This document shows, in pieces, positions 28,501-43,500 of a stretch of DNA of 64,000 bases. The DNA is taken from contig NC_135550.1 in the NCBI RefSeq assembly GCF_964340395.1, positions 33,110,176-33,174,175 of the forward strand. The letters are read 5' to 3'. Both the position numbers and the translations under genes were made by a program. A model generated the notes under the pieces. The model saw only the letters and a list, made by a program, of their open reading frames with translations, made no database searches and was not told where the DNA came from. Each line of letters starts with the position of its first letter. Position 1 is the first letter of the stretch. The DNA comes from Glandiceps talaboti (taxonomy: Eukaryota > Hemichordata > Enteropneusta > Spengelidae).

Positions 28501-31500
28501 GTATTTGCTACTATGATGTAGACAATTTATTTTCCATTCAAATGATACCTTATTTTTAAAAAATAAGCAACTCTAAATATTTTTATATCAGTTTGATTAC
28601 ACCACACTCACTCTCACATTATGTTAGTGAGGGGGCTGGTGGACAACACACAATCCCATGAGGCCATTGGTGGTGAAAGGGTTAAACCAGGTTTAACTGC
28701 CCTTCGTAAAATACAACATTCAGGAAGCATTAGACAAGACTATCAAATTTACCAGAATATTGGCATAATCTCTTTACAAGTAATTCTACATGAACTGCCT
28801 GTAATAAAACATTGGTGTATGTTTCAAGGCTGATATTACTTACAACAATAACACAGATATTCACACTGGACCTTCATATATATCGTCTTTGACTGGCCAA
28901 GATTGAAGAGTTCAGGTTGGCTAACCAAGGCCCCATGAGACTGTCCTAATTTGTCTCCACACACCAAATTTTATTGAAATTATCAGGGTGAACACAAAAG
29001 TTTGTCTAGTTATATCCATGAATGTTTGTATGTACTTTGCTGTAGGCTTTGGACAAGGTACTGGTATGTTTTTGCCTGACCATAGATATCAAAATGATTG
29101 GTTGCAGTACTGTTACCAATGCCCTTTAGTAATAGTAAAGCCCACACATGCTGCTACCAGAAGTGTGAAAACACATACTATTGTCTTTCCATTTCATACA
29201 GATGATTGATTAGTAGTTATTATCAACTTAGACCTTTTTACATATAATCAGTAGATACAAGTGGATGACATTGCCTTGGTAGATATTAAAGTGAAAATAT
29301 CACTTCTCGCTTTCAAACCAACCTACTTTCAGATGGATAAATGCTTCCCCTTCAGAATTTAGTATCTGTCCAGGAACCAATATAAACATTGCTTTAGGTA
29401 CAGTATTTAAATAAAATATTGTTCCTTTCATATGTTTCAAAGAATATTCTGTAATCTGATATTAGAATCGACCACTAGACCAAACTTTATATGAACAGTG
29501 TTTGATCTGTGATGATAATTCTATGTAAATAATGCATAGTGTATTACATCATGATGAATAAAGTCTTAAATGTTAGAGGTGTAAACTATGTGAACATATA
29601 CCTAGCAACTACACACATGTACAGGATGGCGTTGACCACAAATGAGATCAGCAAGATTGACATTGACAGCATTTTTGATCTTGATCAGTATGACCTTAGA
29701 ATCAGTATCAACATGTCACACAATGTTAAGTTATGACTTGACAACAAATAACTTAACTTCTTTAACAAATAAAGCTATTATCATTGGCCTAAGGCACCTG
29801 GACTTCCCAACGTCAAATATTTGACTGTCTTATCATGAGCCCAATGTAGGGAAGAAAGTAACCTGGTCAAAGTTGCAGTATGATGGTTTTATATCACACT
29901 ATGTAGTCATAAATTAATGGGTTGTTTTGATGTTATGCCTTGCTGTGTGTGATATATATATATATTTCTTTTACACATGACTTGGCTCTCATTAAATCTT
30001 TATTTGCCTTAATAACCTGATATATGATCATACTCAAGTATAACAATGACCTTCCAATGCATCAAACACTCTGTACAGCATTCACAAAACTGTACTGGCA
30101 GCGTGCTGACCTAAACTTTGAAATTACTATAGCCAGACTGGGTTTTCCAAATATGGATAACAGCTTGCTATAACTATTAAAGAACACTATCTCTATTGTG
30201 TACTTACACAATGCACCCACGTTTGACATTTTCTCATTACGCTTCAGGTGTGTTTTTCTGGTTGTCCTCCAGCTCACCCCATTTAACAAACAACACCCAT
30301 TTTGGCTTGAATGTAGGTATTTATAGTACAGCTAAAACATGACTCTTGTTGCAGACTTTATTCATGATTAGGCATAAAAAAATTGTGTGGTTCCGATTAT
30401 ATTCTATTTTAAAATAGGTGGGGTAGGTAGATTTTTTATTTTATTTTTTATTTTATTTTTGTCCATATATGCGAGTGTCTAGTTCAGGTAGTTATGTTTT
30501 TCTGTTGTTTTCCATATGGTCTCTGTGTTATTGGCTTCTTCTCATCAGATGTACATCCATTACAGATTGGAAGAACAGTTTTATATTGTCTTTTTCAGTT
30601 GATCCCAGTTTCTGCATCGACTATTTCTTGCAAGACTTCACAATTTTCACGCTTTTCTTTTTTTTTCTTGAATATGTAAAAAAAAAGTTTAGGGGTGGCG
30701 CGAAAAACTAGGTGGGGTCAGGTAACCGGAACAAAAAACTTTTTTAATTTGGCCTTAATGCAAAAAATACTTCATTCACCAAATACTGAATTTAAAAAAA
30801 ATTGATATCCCTGTAGAAGTTTTAGTTATCGTAAAAAGGCCTTAGAGTGTTATACACTGAAATGCTACCTCTGAATACCAACTGAATATTCTGTTCTTTT
30901 TCATTGTCACTTTCATAAAACTGACCATTCCTTCAAATACATTGATCTGACCAATAGATAAAGAGATTAAAAATCCACTCATAACTGCATATCAAAAAGG
31001 TTTAATAGTAACATATGTAGGTAATGTACTGGCAGCTGGTAACCACTCAGCCATATTATCATCTGTAATTAAACCATCTCTACTAATACTGTAGCTGTTG
31101 TCATCACTGATGGTAAAAATACACCAAACACCATCTACATACAGTGCTGAATCCATTACGAGGGGGAAAGTGAAATGTAGCATGCATGCATCTAAATATA
31201 CTTGTATACCTACTATATATAAACTATAATGACCTGCATTGTTAGAAATACTGCCAGCAATGAAGGACACTTCAGAGTATAAAAAACATTACAAACAGAC
31301 ATTTGATAGATGCAATCATTATTATTTCTGTACCCGCATGTTTTAGGCAGTACATGTATGAATCACCAAGCTTTACTTGATAACCAGACTGAGACAGTAT
31401 GTCACCATCTTGTTTCATATCTCCTTGACTGACAATTAAAACCTTGTCTACACTTAGCTTTCAGGTCATACTTAGAACCAAGGTTCAATTTACTTCCCCC

Positions 31501-34500
31501 AGCAGGGCCTCATTAGAAAACGCACCTTTTCATTGGTCAGCAAGTCATGGATCATTCAAATGCCTAATGGGTGCACTGAACTGGCCCTACCAATCAAAGT
31601 ATTCATGCATGCACAATCTTACATGACCTCCCACAGAAGGTAATGAAGAAAATTCTTGTGAGTGTACTGCATGAATGACTTACAACCCATGAGGCTAGAC
31701 ATTATATACCTTCCAACAATTTTTTTTTTATGAGAGTGTCACTAAGGGTCAATCAAAACCATTTAATTTTATCATACCTGTCAAAAATATATTCTATCTT
31801 TGTGTGATGCCTGATAAGAAGTGATTTTTTTCTGCACCTATCTTAAACATTTAAGTTGCCCATACAAATAATCCTTTAGGACAATTAAATAATGTGTTCA
31901 CAATTTAGGTCCAATTTCAAGTGATGAAATCAGTAATCCACCACAATCAATACATAGTACTATTATATCATTCATTAATAGGAAAACCTGAAAATGTGCC
32001 TAAATTTAGCCTCATTCACACAAATGAACTCATTTTGCCCTCTCCATTATGTCCAACAATGTATAATGCAATCCTGTGGTATGATTACAACTCCCACAGC
32101 TCTGTTCTTAAATACTCAATTTATCATACACTTTCTAATATCAATATTCCCCATGGTATGCATTTTTCATTTAAATCATGAGAAAATTCATTGACACTTC
32201 AACCTTTTGTGAGAGATAGTGCAGCCGGTAACTACATGTCCTTCTAGACTACCTTGCTGTTAGTATCAATATAAATCATTTACAGCTGCAGGCAATTTAC
32301 ACAAAATACACAATTTATAGTACATACAAATCAACAACTGGAACTCCACATTATTTTAACCTACACATGCTGTTTAATAAATCATGGAGCCAACTCTCTT
32401 TCTAGCTGTTTACATGTTTTGAAAAGTGATAGTGTAGATACATTTCAGACAGAAATTGCATCACTGATAGATCTATCAAACAATCCAGGCAACATCATTT
32501 TTGATTGTTTTTACATGGATCAGTAGGTGTACTTGTTCTAGTCTGACCCTTACAGACACGGTTCAAATATCATAGGATATACATGATGCAGGAGCTGGTA
32601 GCACGAGAAACAGGATTTAAATATAAACTGACAGACAGTGTAAGTTAGCATGAATATTCTACCTTGAACTATAATTCAATATTCATTACTAGAAATAGAA
32701 TTTTACTACCCAAGTGCATCACAGGGAAAATAGCAAATCATTTGAATTCTTTGTCAACACCATGTCTTCTGTTCAACATGCTACACATACATGCTATAAT
32801 ATGCAAATTGATATTTTTCCTTTCATAATAACTCTGTAACATGAGGTAAAATGCTATTCCAGGTACCAAGAATTGCATTTATTATCAAAATATCAGTTTC
32901 ACCATATCTTTTATAACTTACTAATATGTATGATGTTCAACAAATGTACTCTACCATCTCTTGCTTTCTGTCAAGTATTTTACATTATTCAGAGTGAAAG
33001 GAAATTGTGAAACCTTTCCTTAGTCTTTTTCTGGCATCATTTATTTCTCTCACACTCTTTCCAAGCTAGATCAGGTTGTGTTCCCATGGCCAGGTCAGGG
33101 TTTCTGTTTCTTTTGGATAGTATTACTAAACTGACACAAAGTTTCATAATTGTGACCCCAAAGCTACATATTAAAGGACCTTTTATTAGTACAACAGTGA
33201 ATACAGACATAAATTCACACATCTTGCATCTTTTGATGCCAAAACTGTAAGAGGACACTTTTCAACTCAGTATCCTAGGTGAAGGCAGGGTTCTGGTTTC
33301 ATTCACCATACCACGGTGCTCCTACAATTCAAATGTTCATATTATTTAAGATATACAGACTCTGTCATTGCCATACGCCCTTAGTTCTAGACAAACACTA
33401 AAATTAATTCATCTCTCAGCAAAGGTACAGAGGTCGAAAAATATAACTGAATTACTTCTCACAACTATATATTTACTCAAGGCATGATCTATTTTCAATA
33501 TCACAACAAAATATAGGCACATTGGATTATTCTTCTACCATATGTTAACTAAATATAACTGGTAAACCATGATATATTTAGTCCTTCTCTGTTTACAGAA
33601 AAAAGTTCCATGATATGTAGACACCAGCCATCCACAATCTATGTCTACATGTTATGTAGCTATCTCACCAGTTTACATAATTCAGTAGTTGAGACACAAC
33701 AAATCAACAAATCACAGCTGTTCTACAGACACAATCATCAAAACTTGCCACATATCAACTTGACTACAATTTCTCTAATAACATTATTATGAATTTGTTA
33801 TAGTGCAGTTTGTAGGACACTGATTGTGGTCAAATAGATCTGCTAAATTCTAGAGAATGAAGGGTAATAAAAGAATGTAATCCATGTTCCTACTGAGTCA
33901 AGTCTATTCTCTTTTTTTATTCCTTTGTATTTCTTTTGGAAACAGGTATTCATCCTTCCCAGGCCTGGTTAAATATCAACCAGAACAATAAGTCCTTCAC
34001 ATTCCTTTCCAGAACATGATGCCAATGTAGTCTTATGCAAAGTAGTTGTTGTTGGCACCCACTCAAATTTCTTCCTGTGTTCTGTTATACCCTTTTCTGT
34101 AGTTTGCAAGTATGCAGAGGCAGTGTTTTGTTCGTTCTTTTAATGTCATTGATATTCAATAGAAGTGGGCTGAACGGATAAATCTGCACTGGTACAGTGG
34201 TTGTCAACAGAATGTTGACTAAAGTACAGGTTAAAATGTAGTAACCATCTAGCTATCCTTCAGTTCATTGGTTCATACCCTACCACAGTGTATATGTATT
34301 ATGATGGCTACTGTCACTACCTCAACTTAGAGCTTTGCTAGAATCAACCACAGGAGTTCATGGCAGTCAAGTGCAAATTAGCATAAACTTATAAAGCCTG
34401 TTTGATAGACAGCTTGAAATGCAAAGAAATCACTGACACAGCTAGCATTCAAGTTACTGGGTGACTAATGCTCACAGATTACATGCTTAATGACTTCTCT

Positions 34501-37500
34501 TTACCTATAGCATATACCTGAATGTCAAAACTACTCACTTATTGCATTCATTCACAGAAAACATGATGAGAATTTGGAATTTAAATCCTTAAGTAAGTAT
34601 CTCCATGACAACACCACAATGATGGATCAAGAAAGGGATAAGGTCAAAAAACAAGCACCACAGTGGAAGAATATAGAGTGACTTATGACTAGGTTTACAA
34701 AATAAAATAAATGAAATCTTCAACCAAATCTTGTCCAAATCTTTGTCTTAGGATTTGAAGTGGTATTGTGCACTTCAGTATTGATATCTTGAAATGTCCA
34801 ACTACAATTACTTACTCTTCAAAGGCAAACATACTCTTTTCAGATAATCTCAAGATTTGTCAGGTAGAAATAATTCTGATAAATATCACAGCTGAAAATA
34901 ACTATAACCTATTGATGATATCTTAAACAGGTGTCAATATTACTGGGTATTCTTGTGTTTAGTCTGGATGACAAGTTGTCTCTAACCAAAGAGAGATCTG
35001 AAAGATTTGATGAAAGACAGCACTAGACCTTCTGTCCTGTTCTTTGTTGTGATTTTCTGTTATTGTTTTACAAATCATATTGTTCTCAAACTGTCCAATT
35101 CTTTATTGAAATAAATCATAACAATACCATTTTGTCTGCTCTAATTTTATGTTCAAAGCTGCAAGTTCTGATTTTAATTTTACTTCATATTGATTTTAAT
35201 GACTCCCATTGAGTCAGTGTGTTATTGAAAGTCCACTAAAATGTTATAGAAACTGTAAACCTTCTCTTGTAAGTTGTATACTATATAATGCCACCTGCAT
35301 TGTGACATAAAAAGTCTGTGAATGGTAACAGGTCTATCTACACATACAAGTATGAATCAAGTTGTGAAGTAAAGCAATGCAACAAAAGGTGTATTGGGTG
35401 TTTCCAGCTTGACAAAATTGGTCATCAAATGATTCATTTGTGTTTATATTGTGAAAAAAATCTACCTCAAGTGGTATAACCACTCTGTTGATGGTGGTTA
35501 ACTTTGTACATACTATGATATTACAAAGTTCAGCAAGGCACACAAACCACAGAAAAACTGAACCCAGTTGTATGCTGTCATAAACCTGGTTTAATGAAAG
35601 ACCTACAGAATTGCAACTATGCTCATCGCCTTACAGTAAGCCATATACAGTAAAATATTGACTACTGTTTTGGTTCATTATCTAAAATGCTTTTAGGAGG
35701 AGACAAAAGGCATGCACAATGTACCTTGAAAGCCACATAAAGATTACACAACTACTTACATCATTCATTAGCTACAACACTTTGTCAAAAGAAGGACTAG
35801 TCTATAGTTTCAAATAATATGAACTAATCACATCACCCAATTGTAACGTGTAGTTTAGGGTTTACAACAAATCCTCCATAATATTGAACTGGTTTTCTGT
35901 TCTCTTCATTATTTTCCTCTAATGTTTGACTGTTCATTGACTCTACAATGCTCCTGTTCTTATCATTGTAAAATTGTCAATACAAACCAAACACATCATT
36001 CTGTAATGTTACAGTATTGTGTTCAGTGTTTCCATTTCATTGCCAATAACAGTCTGCAACATACCACAAAAGAAATATTTGAAGGGATGGATGTATTGTT
36101 TCCCAATATTCATGTAGTGACATGTCCTGTTCAATAATCTCTTGACAAATAACTGAATAATTGAGTAACTTTGATCCTGCAGCATCCTTGCGACCAATAC
36201 TGTTAGAAATACCAATGCCAAGCAACACAAGAAGTCATTGCCAAAGTAGTTATCTATACCAGGCTGTACAGAGATCAACAGTAGATGTAATGCCAGTGGG
36301 CATAGATAACAGACTGTACAATAGTTTGCAAAGAAGTGTGTTACAGACTGTACATTACCAATAGTTTTCAAAGAAGTGTGTTTTTCCTAGGGTTTAAGAA
36401 CCTTGTAATACAGCAAGGCATGTCATTGTCAGTCAACATCTTTTATAGTTTCCCATAAATGTAACTACCATTTGGAATTTGGGACAGCCCCTACATGTAT
36501 GTAGGAAAGTAACCCACCAGTGTGGAAATAAGTGCTGATAGGAAGGTTACACAGTTACAAAATACAACAAAAACACAATACCAGTTTGTAGTTTTTATGC
36601 AGACTATGCAGTTTTCCACATGTACAGTCCCATATATGATTACTATCAATTTGTAACGTCAAGATCACACTACACTTCCCAAAAATTATGAAACTATGTA
36701 ACATTGTAACAATTACCAGAAACATGTCCATCATATACATCTTTATCTTATCAATACATACCCTAATTATAGCCACACATCTTATTTTGCTAGTACTGTA
36801 TTATTGTATACATGTATTTTGAAAATTAACTAATACAGACACAAGTAGCTTATATAAATACTGGGAATTTTATTTCTACATGTTGACAGGAATGCGACTT
36901 AAATATTCCTGGCATCCAAAGACACTCGATATGAGTTCTATAGTTGTACATAATTGGCCAACTAAGTCATCACTGAATTTCTAATGGCCCATACATATGT
37001 CTAATTGTTCCACATTCTGTGCTGGTGAATTTTGGTGTCTCACTATGTATGTAATTTTCAGTAATACACAATAGTGTCTGACAATCTGTGCTGGTGAATT
37101 TGTGTGCATGACTGTAATTTCTTAACACACAATACTGTTGTAATCTGTCTTTATTTGGAAATAGTACATTGCACATTGTTTCACAATCTGTTTTATCAAA
37201 TTTCAGTGGCTGCTGTGTTATTTTTCATAAACAACTTGTCACCAGCTGAGTAACGTGTCAATAGTACATAACACAGTGTTGTTTTGAAATCTGTTCTGTA
37301 GAATTTCCGGTACATTTCCAGTAGTTGGCTGTGAAGTTTTTTAAAGTAATTTGTAACATTATCTTATAACAGGTACCATAAATTTCTGTGACTGGCTGTT
37401 TGATATCTAAATACACAACACTGTTGTTGGTTGTTTAATTTCTAAATACCAAAAACTGATTGACAATCTGCACTGCAGAACTTGTGTGTCAGACTGTGCA

Positions 37501-40500
37501 ATTCTACATTATAATATAACATCGCCTTACAAGAAGATGTTACAATAGGGTACTGTTAACTTTCTTTATCAGGCAGAGTAATTTTTGAACACAAAATGAA
37601 TAGATCACATCATGTCTACTCACAGCTTCTACTAGTATTTTACCACAGCTTTCCATGTGAATGGGGCATGTGATAGTGGGGTGTTAAAATACATGTAGGT
37701 GGTATAACATTCCTAAACTCTAAAGGGTTTTGAACAGTACAGTGGGTGTGATGAGTAGTTATACAGTCAATACTGTGACTCCTGGAGTCCTTGACAGCTG
37801 AACTTCATTCCAAATGTACCATGTATCACATACTCACAATTACCTTGGAAGTGGATTTTTATACACTGGCGCAATTACAGTAAAACTGCATTCATGACAT
37901 GGAAACAGGTCTAACTGATATTGTAAGTGGTCTTATGTTAGTCATCAAAAACATTATGGTAAGTTTCTTTGGTAATTTACCAGGGTGACCCTACCCACCA
38001 AAAAGATGGTACAGGTTTGCAGGTATGGCAATCTATGCATATTTCACCAGACTCCCCCTCTGTCATTACGGTTCCCAAACTGTAGCAAAAATACTGAAAG
38101 ATATCCATGTTGAAGTTTCACTGTACCTAAGAGAATTCATTTGCATAATATGTACACCGCTCTATAACAAGTAAAATATTTAATACGGTACCATAATATT
38201 ACACAGTACTGACATTAACCTTTAAACAAAGTTGTAAATCTGGACTAGTACATACACCTAACTATACACAGACCTAGATAACTAATGACCCAAAGCCAGT
38301 CATAATTCATGTCATGTTTTCAATTACACCAATTTTCTCAATTTGTTTTTATTAACAAACGTGTTTATGTCTAGTACATTCTGGTGTTCAACTGTTACTA
38401 GGTTACCATCACTAGACTACCTCACTTTTATTATTTCCATGGAAACCGTGCAAGTCTTTCCTATAATTATCACCTGCACTTGAGATAGAAGAATTGTGCA
38501 CATGATAAAGAGTTAGCTACTCTGCACTGATTTACAAACTGTACAAATATTGACATTGAATTTATTAATTTAATAAACTCTACTGGTATTACCTTGAATG
38601 AAATAGAAATTATACTAATGGAGTGCATGCCCTGCTGGATCAAAGTGCATGTCATATGGATGGCAAAATGACATCTTGCCATGTTCCACCTTCTAAACAT
38701 GTCAAAACCTTCCTTACCATATGTTGAAATTTCTACTCTTTCCAAGAAAAAGTCAACCTCACACAACAATGTTGTGAGAATACTGTCAAGTTTCATGTCA
38801 ACTGAGCATGTTTTTTGTATAATTGTTTGTTTTTGTTGTCGGTAGACACCACATTTGCACGCATTAACATCAAAACAATGATTAATTGACATGATCAATC
38901 AACACACCAAGTGAACAGACTACATTATAGCAAAATACAGAGAAACTTTATAACATTGGAGCTTTGTTCAACACATCATTAATCATTGGTTTCAGTCAGT
39001 GGGTTTGTGTAATACAAAGTAAAGATGCCAGATACTTGTAATTGGAGATCTTTCTTATTTTCAAGCAATGATAGTAACTTATTTGAAAAAGAAATATCAT
39101 AAAACAGATTATTGTTCATATTCAGTATAGAAATCAATTACATGTAATTAAAGAATATACTGTTATTTTGAGAAAATAAACAACCTGGCACATACTTCAC
39201 TGTAAAATTAGAGCATGCGAAAAGAAGAGACCATAAAAATCCAAACTACTTTAATATTATGACAGCTTTTACATGTGAGTTGTATTGAAAGGACAGACCA
39301 ATGTAACATTTGTTATGAACACTGCAAGACTGTTAAACTGGTGTAAATTTTCATGTCCTCTTTCCATACATGTCAATATTTTGTTAACCTAGACATTAAC
39401 TCCAATGACACATATCAACACATGTCTATCACCTAAGTTTCCATGTCACTGCCATTGTTATCACAACTTTAGAATTCACCAGGATGGACAACCTATAAAA
39501 TGATGCATCTATTACATGAATTCCTTTACAGTTTTATGAGACATTTACATTTGTATATGCATTCCTTTAAATGTCTTTTGGCATTAGCTATAAAAATACT
39601 GATGAGGCCTTTGTGGGATGTATTTTCACCTCTCTGCATAATCCCTCAACAACACCAGTTGTGAAATTAAACATACAGGTTACCTACTGAAATTGTGGAC
39701 CATGGTGAAGAAAACATAAAGTTTCCATGGATGAGAAAGCAGTCCCTGAAATACTCATACACATTTACAGCAAATGGCACTCCGGAAATTACTTATTGTA
39801 CATGTATGTGATTCTGTACGATACATATCTGATAAATTGCAGAGGTAATTATAACATGAAAATTGATTGGAAAATTCAATTCTAGAATTTCTAAATATCA
39901 TAAACTTTCAGTTAGGTCTTTTTAATTTATCTTCTTTGTTCTCTTTAAACTCATGGTTTGGGAATAATGAAATCTATGTCATGAATACTAGTGATGTACC
40001 AACATAATAAGAAAAGTTGATATACAGTTTACTCCAAAAATGTGGAAACAAAATATTACGTTTCTTTGTCATTTTACAGGCTACCCTTTACCATACAAAG
40101 ATATTCCATAAAATGCAAAGCACAGTATTTCAGCTTTTCCATCGATATCACCTCTCTAGTAATTGTTTATTCTCCTGCTCGCCTATCTTCTTATCTACAT
40201 ATGTCTGACAGGAATCTTAGCTGTCATGTAGCACAGAGTGTAGTGCATTGAACTCCAGATTAAAATCTACCTGATATACTAAATTATACAGTATGGTAAT
40301 CAAGATAGTGTTACATGGAATATCAGGCTAGACATTGTCTGTGCATTCCATTACACAATATGACTGATTCTGAAATACTCCCTTCTAAACTTATCTCATA
40401 CCAGACATTGAAAATATGCTTAGCATGAACATTACAAATTAGTGCTACACACATGACATTTTAAATCTAACTTCAGCATACAATATAGATGTGTGGTTTG

Positions 40501-43500
40501 GATGGTTTTCACTATCAATTGAATCTTGCCATCATATTTCTGATTCTAATCTCAGACAAAGAAAACAATAAAAGATGGACAGTATCTTTGTACAATAATA
40601 CAATGCATTGCTCATAAAATAGCATTTAAAAAAGTTATTTTGAGTTCATGTATATTATTTGAAAACTTCTATTCAAATTTCAATGTAGATTCTATACAAA
40701 TGTGGACCAGGAGAGTGTGGGAATTTAACTAAATTTGATACATTATGCATTGTTATTCAAATCAGTTGGGAAAAAAACCTATTGTTTTTGTGACCTCCAG
40801 GCTAATACAACTGTCAGCATTTAAATTTGATTATGTAATATATGACTATGAATCCACTAGCTATATCACACTGCAGTCAAACAACATAGGTTTACACAAA
40901 TCATAATATATTAAAATTACTTGAAATAAGTATGATACAATAATTTTTATATAGAAGGTGATTTTCATTACCTTTCAATGTTATGATAAACAAAATCTGA
41001 ATATTGGCAATCAAAACAAGTTAATTAAACTAACATTATTTTTCCCTTTTTTGGGGCATGGAGAATTTTTCTACATGGTTTGATCAGAATGACCCGTGTC
41101 AATTTTCAGAATATTCATCTATCATCAAAACCTCTAATTTCTTAGGCTCCATATCTAATTAATCATAATACAATCACAATAATATATTCAGTGGGGTTGT
41201 TTCTTTACATTTCAAATTCCATTAAGTAGCGCAAGTCAGTCATAATTCCTAGATAAATTTCCGGCTGAATGGAGAATGGAAAAACCTTTCCTGTTTCATA
41301 GCACCTAGCAATGTAATTCTATGGTGAAGAATTGGATGATAAATGGAATTCAATTATCTGAGGAGAAAAAAAGTGATTCAATTTTGCAATTTGCGTGCCT
41401 GGCCACATAGATCAGTGTCAAAGCAGTCGTCAGTCAAACACTTGCACCATTAATATCACACAGCTCAATGAATATCAAAATGTACAGCCTGTAATATATT
41501 TTTTGATTTATCCTCTTTCTTCAAGTGGCCCAAGCAGGTGAGTAATTTCATTGACTTGTACATGGTTTATTTATGAACTTCAAAATATGGGTAAATGATA
41601 TCTAAAAGGGACAGAAAATTTAATATAAATGGAGACACTCACTACTTAGGTTATTCGACAATTTTCAGTTTCAGATTTCCATGGCTGTTATGCTAACTAA
41701 ATTGTGAGCCTCCCTGGAGTGATTTGTGACAGAATATTTCCACATCTGACTGAGACTTTTGAAAAACCATAGCAAGCAATGATGAAACCTGTGCAAAGCT
41801 AGCAGACATTCAATTTACATGCACCCTGCAATGTATGCCTGATTGAAAGCCATCTCCTCTTTCATAGTCTCTTTACCTGGAAATAACTGTTATTTGCAGA
41901 TGCAGATTCAATTTCCACTAAATGCAAAATGCTAACACCAAGTATACTTATTACCAAAGTGTATCACACACTGAAAGCTGAGTGTGTTCTGAGGAGAGGC
42001 CATCATGGGTGTCACCACTCTCTATGTAATTGTTTTGCATTTTAATTTGTATAAGCTGTAGAACCATGCAGGCTGTACAACTACTGTTCACAATAGAAAT
42101 TTGAAGCTCAATGAACAACAAGTCTTGATTAGTGAATGTGAGCAACCTAGACCTCGTTGTTAATTTTCCTTCAGTCATGCGATGAAATTTACAATTTGAA
42201 GTCTCCATCTTTTCTTATAATTCAAGCACACTGTACCTGGATAGTTTTACCTGGGGTTATCAGTTTATGCAAACATTCAGTATTTGATTATAATTACAAG
42301 CTTTAGGTAAATTATGGGTACAGCAGTCAAAATTTAATGCCCATTACACTAACGACATAAAAACTGGTTTGAATTTACTTCCTGCCTTTATTTTCCACAT
42401 GACATACTCCAAAGGAAATCACCTTCCATTACTTCACAGGATATTACCAGAATATACATGAACACTACTATATCCAGACTGCCTGCAGCAAATATGATGC
42501 AAAGTCAGGGACTTTTCCCACCATACCTATTCATGATAAAGTTCAAGCTCTATTTATTGGTGAGGCAAGATCACAAAATGTTGTGCAGTGCTTTTTGAAA
42601 AACACACAATTCATGTTATGGCAAGGACATGAATCCTGGCCAGAAAGCACTCTTGTATTACTGAAAAGTAAAAGAATGTGCCTGCAGTTGTTTGCACTTT
42701 TACTTGACTATCATGACACTAATGCTCTGTTGACGTTTTCCATTTCACCATGACAGTTTTTAGTGTGTATGTATACAACAGCACAAGTTAATCTGAATAT
42801 CTTCTAACCATATCCTTTATCTTAGCCGACATACAGACATACCTGTATATGTCAAACATATTTATAGCATTAAGTTATCATGGTGTGTGTTTGTCAGTTC
42901 CCATTTAGCTGTGTGGTCTGACTAAATATGAAACTTAAAATGACCTGAACAGTACACACCTGTCCCTGGTGGTGTACTACCCAAAGGATTAAACCTAATT
43001 TGTATACTAAAAAGATCACACTGCCAGGTTGACAAACTGTGAAAGACCTCTACAAAGGCAAATGGATGACAATCTACAGGTAAAGAGATTGCTATAGAGG
43101 TGATTCATATAAAATGTACCTGCGGCTGGGGTAGTACAGAAACTACATTGATAACAGTACAAGGACTTATTGGGCATGAGATTATCAGACATAGATTAAC
43201 ATTCTAGATATTCTCCAAGTCAGTGGATATAGAAAACTACGTAGCAGATGTTGGCAAGGAGTGATTGTAGCAGACGCTGGCAAACACTCCTTGTCTGTGA
43301 ATCAAATCAAACTGACACAGTACTTGCACACAATTTAATAATTATTATTTAAGAAACTCCCAAAATGAACACATAAGTCAGCCTATGCCTAAATGCAAAT
43401 ATAGGATCATCCTAACTATGCATATTATATTATGAGAAAGATTTGTGGTGAAAACTTCACTTTTAAAGCTTGATCTGTACCTTTTACATGTCAAAGCATT

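Noticed and set aside
36009-36371. 120-codon minus-strand frame in CCDC88 intron 3
   Set aside because: No recognisable domain, no coding-like composition and no splice-compatible neighbours; expected by chance in 17 kb.
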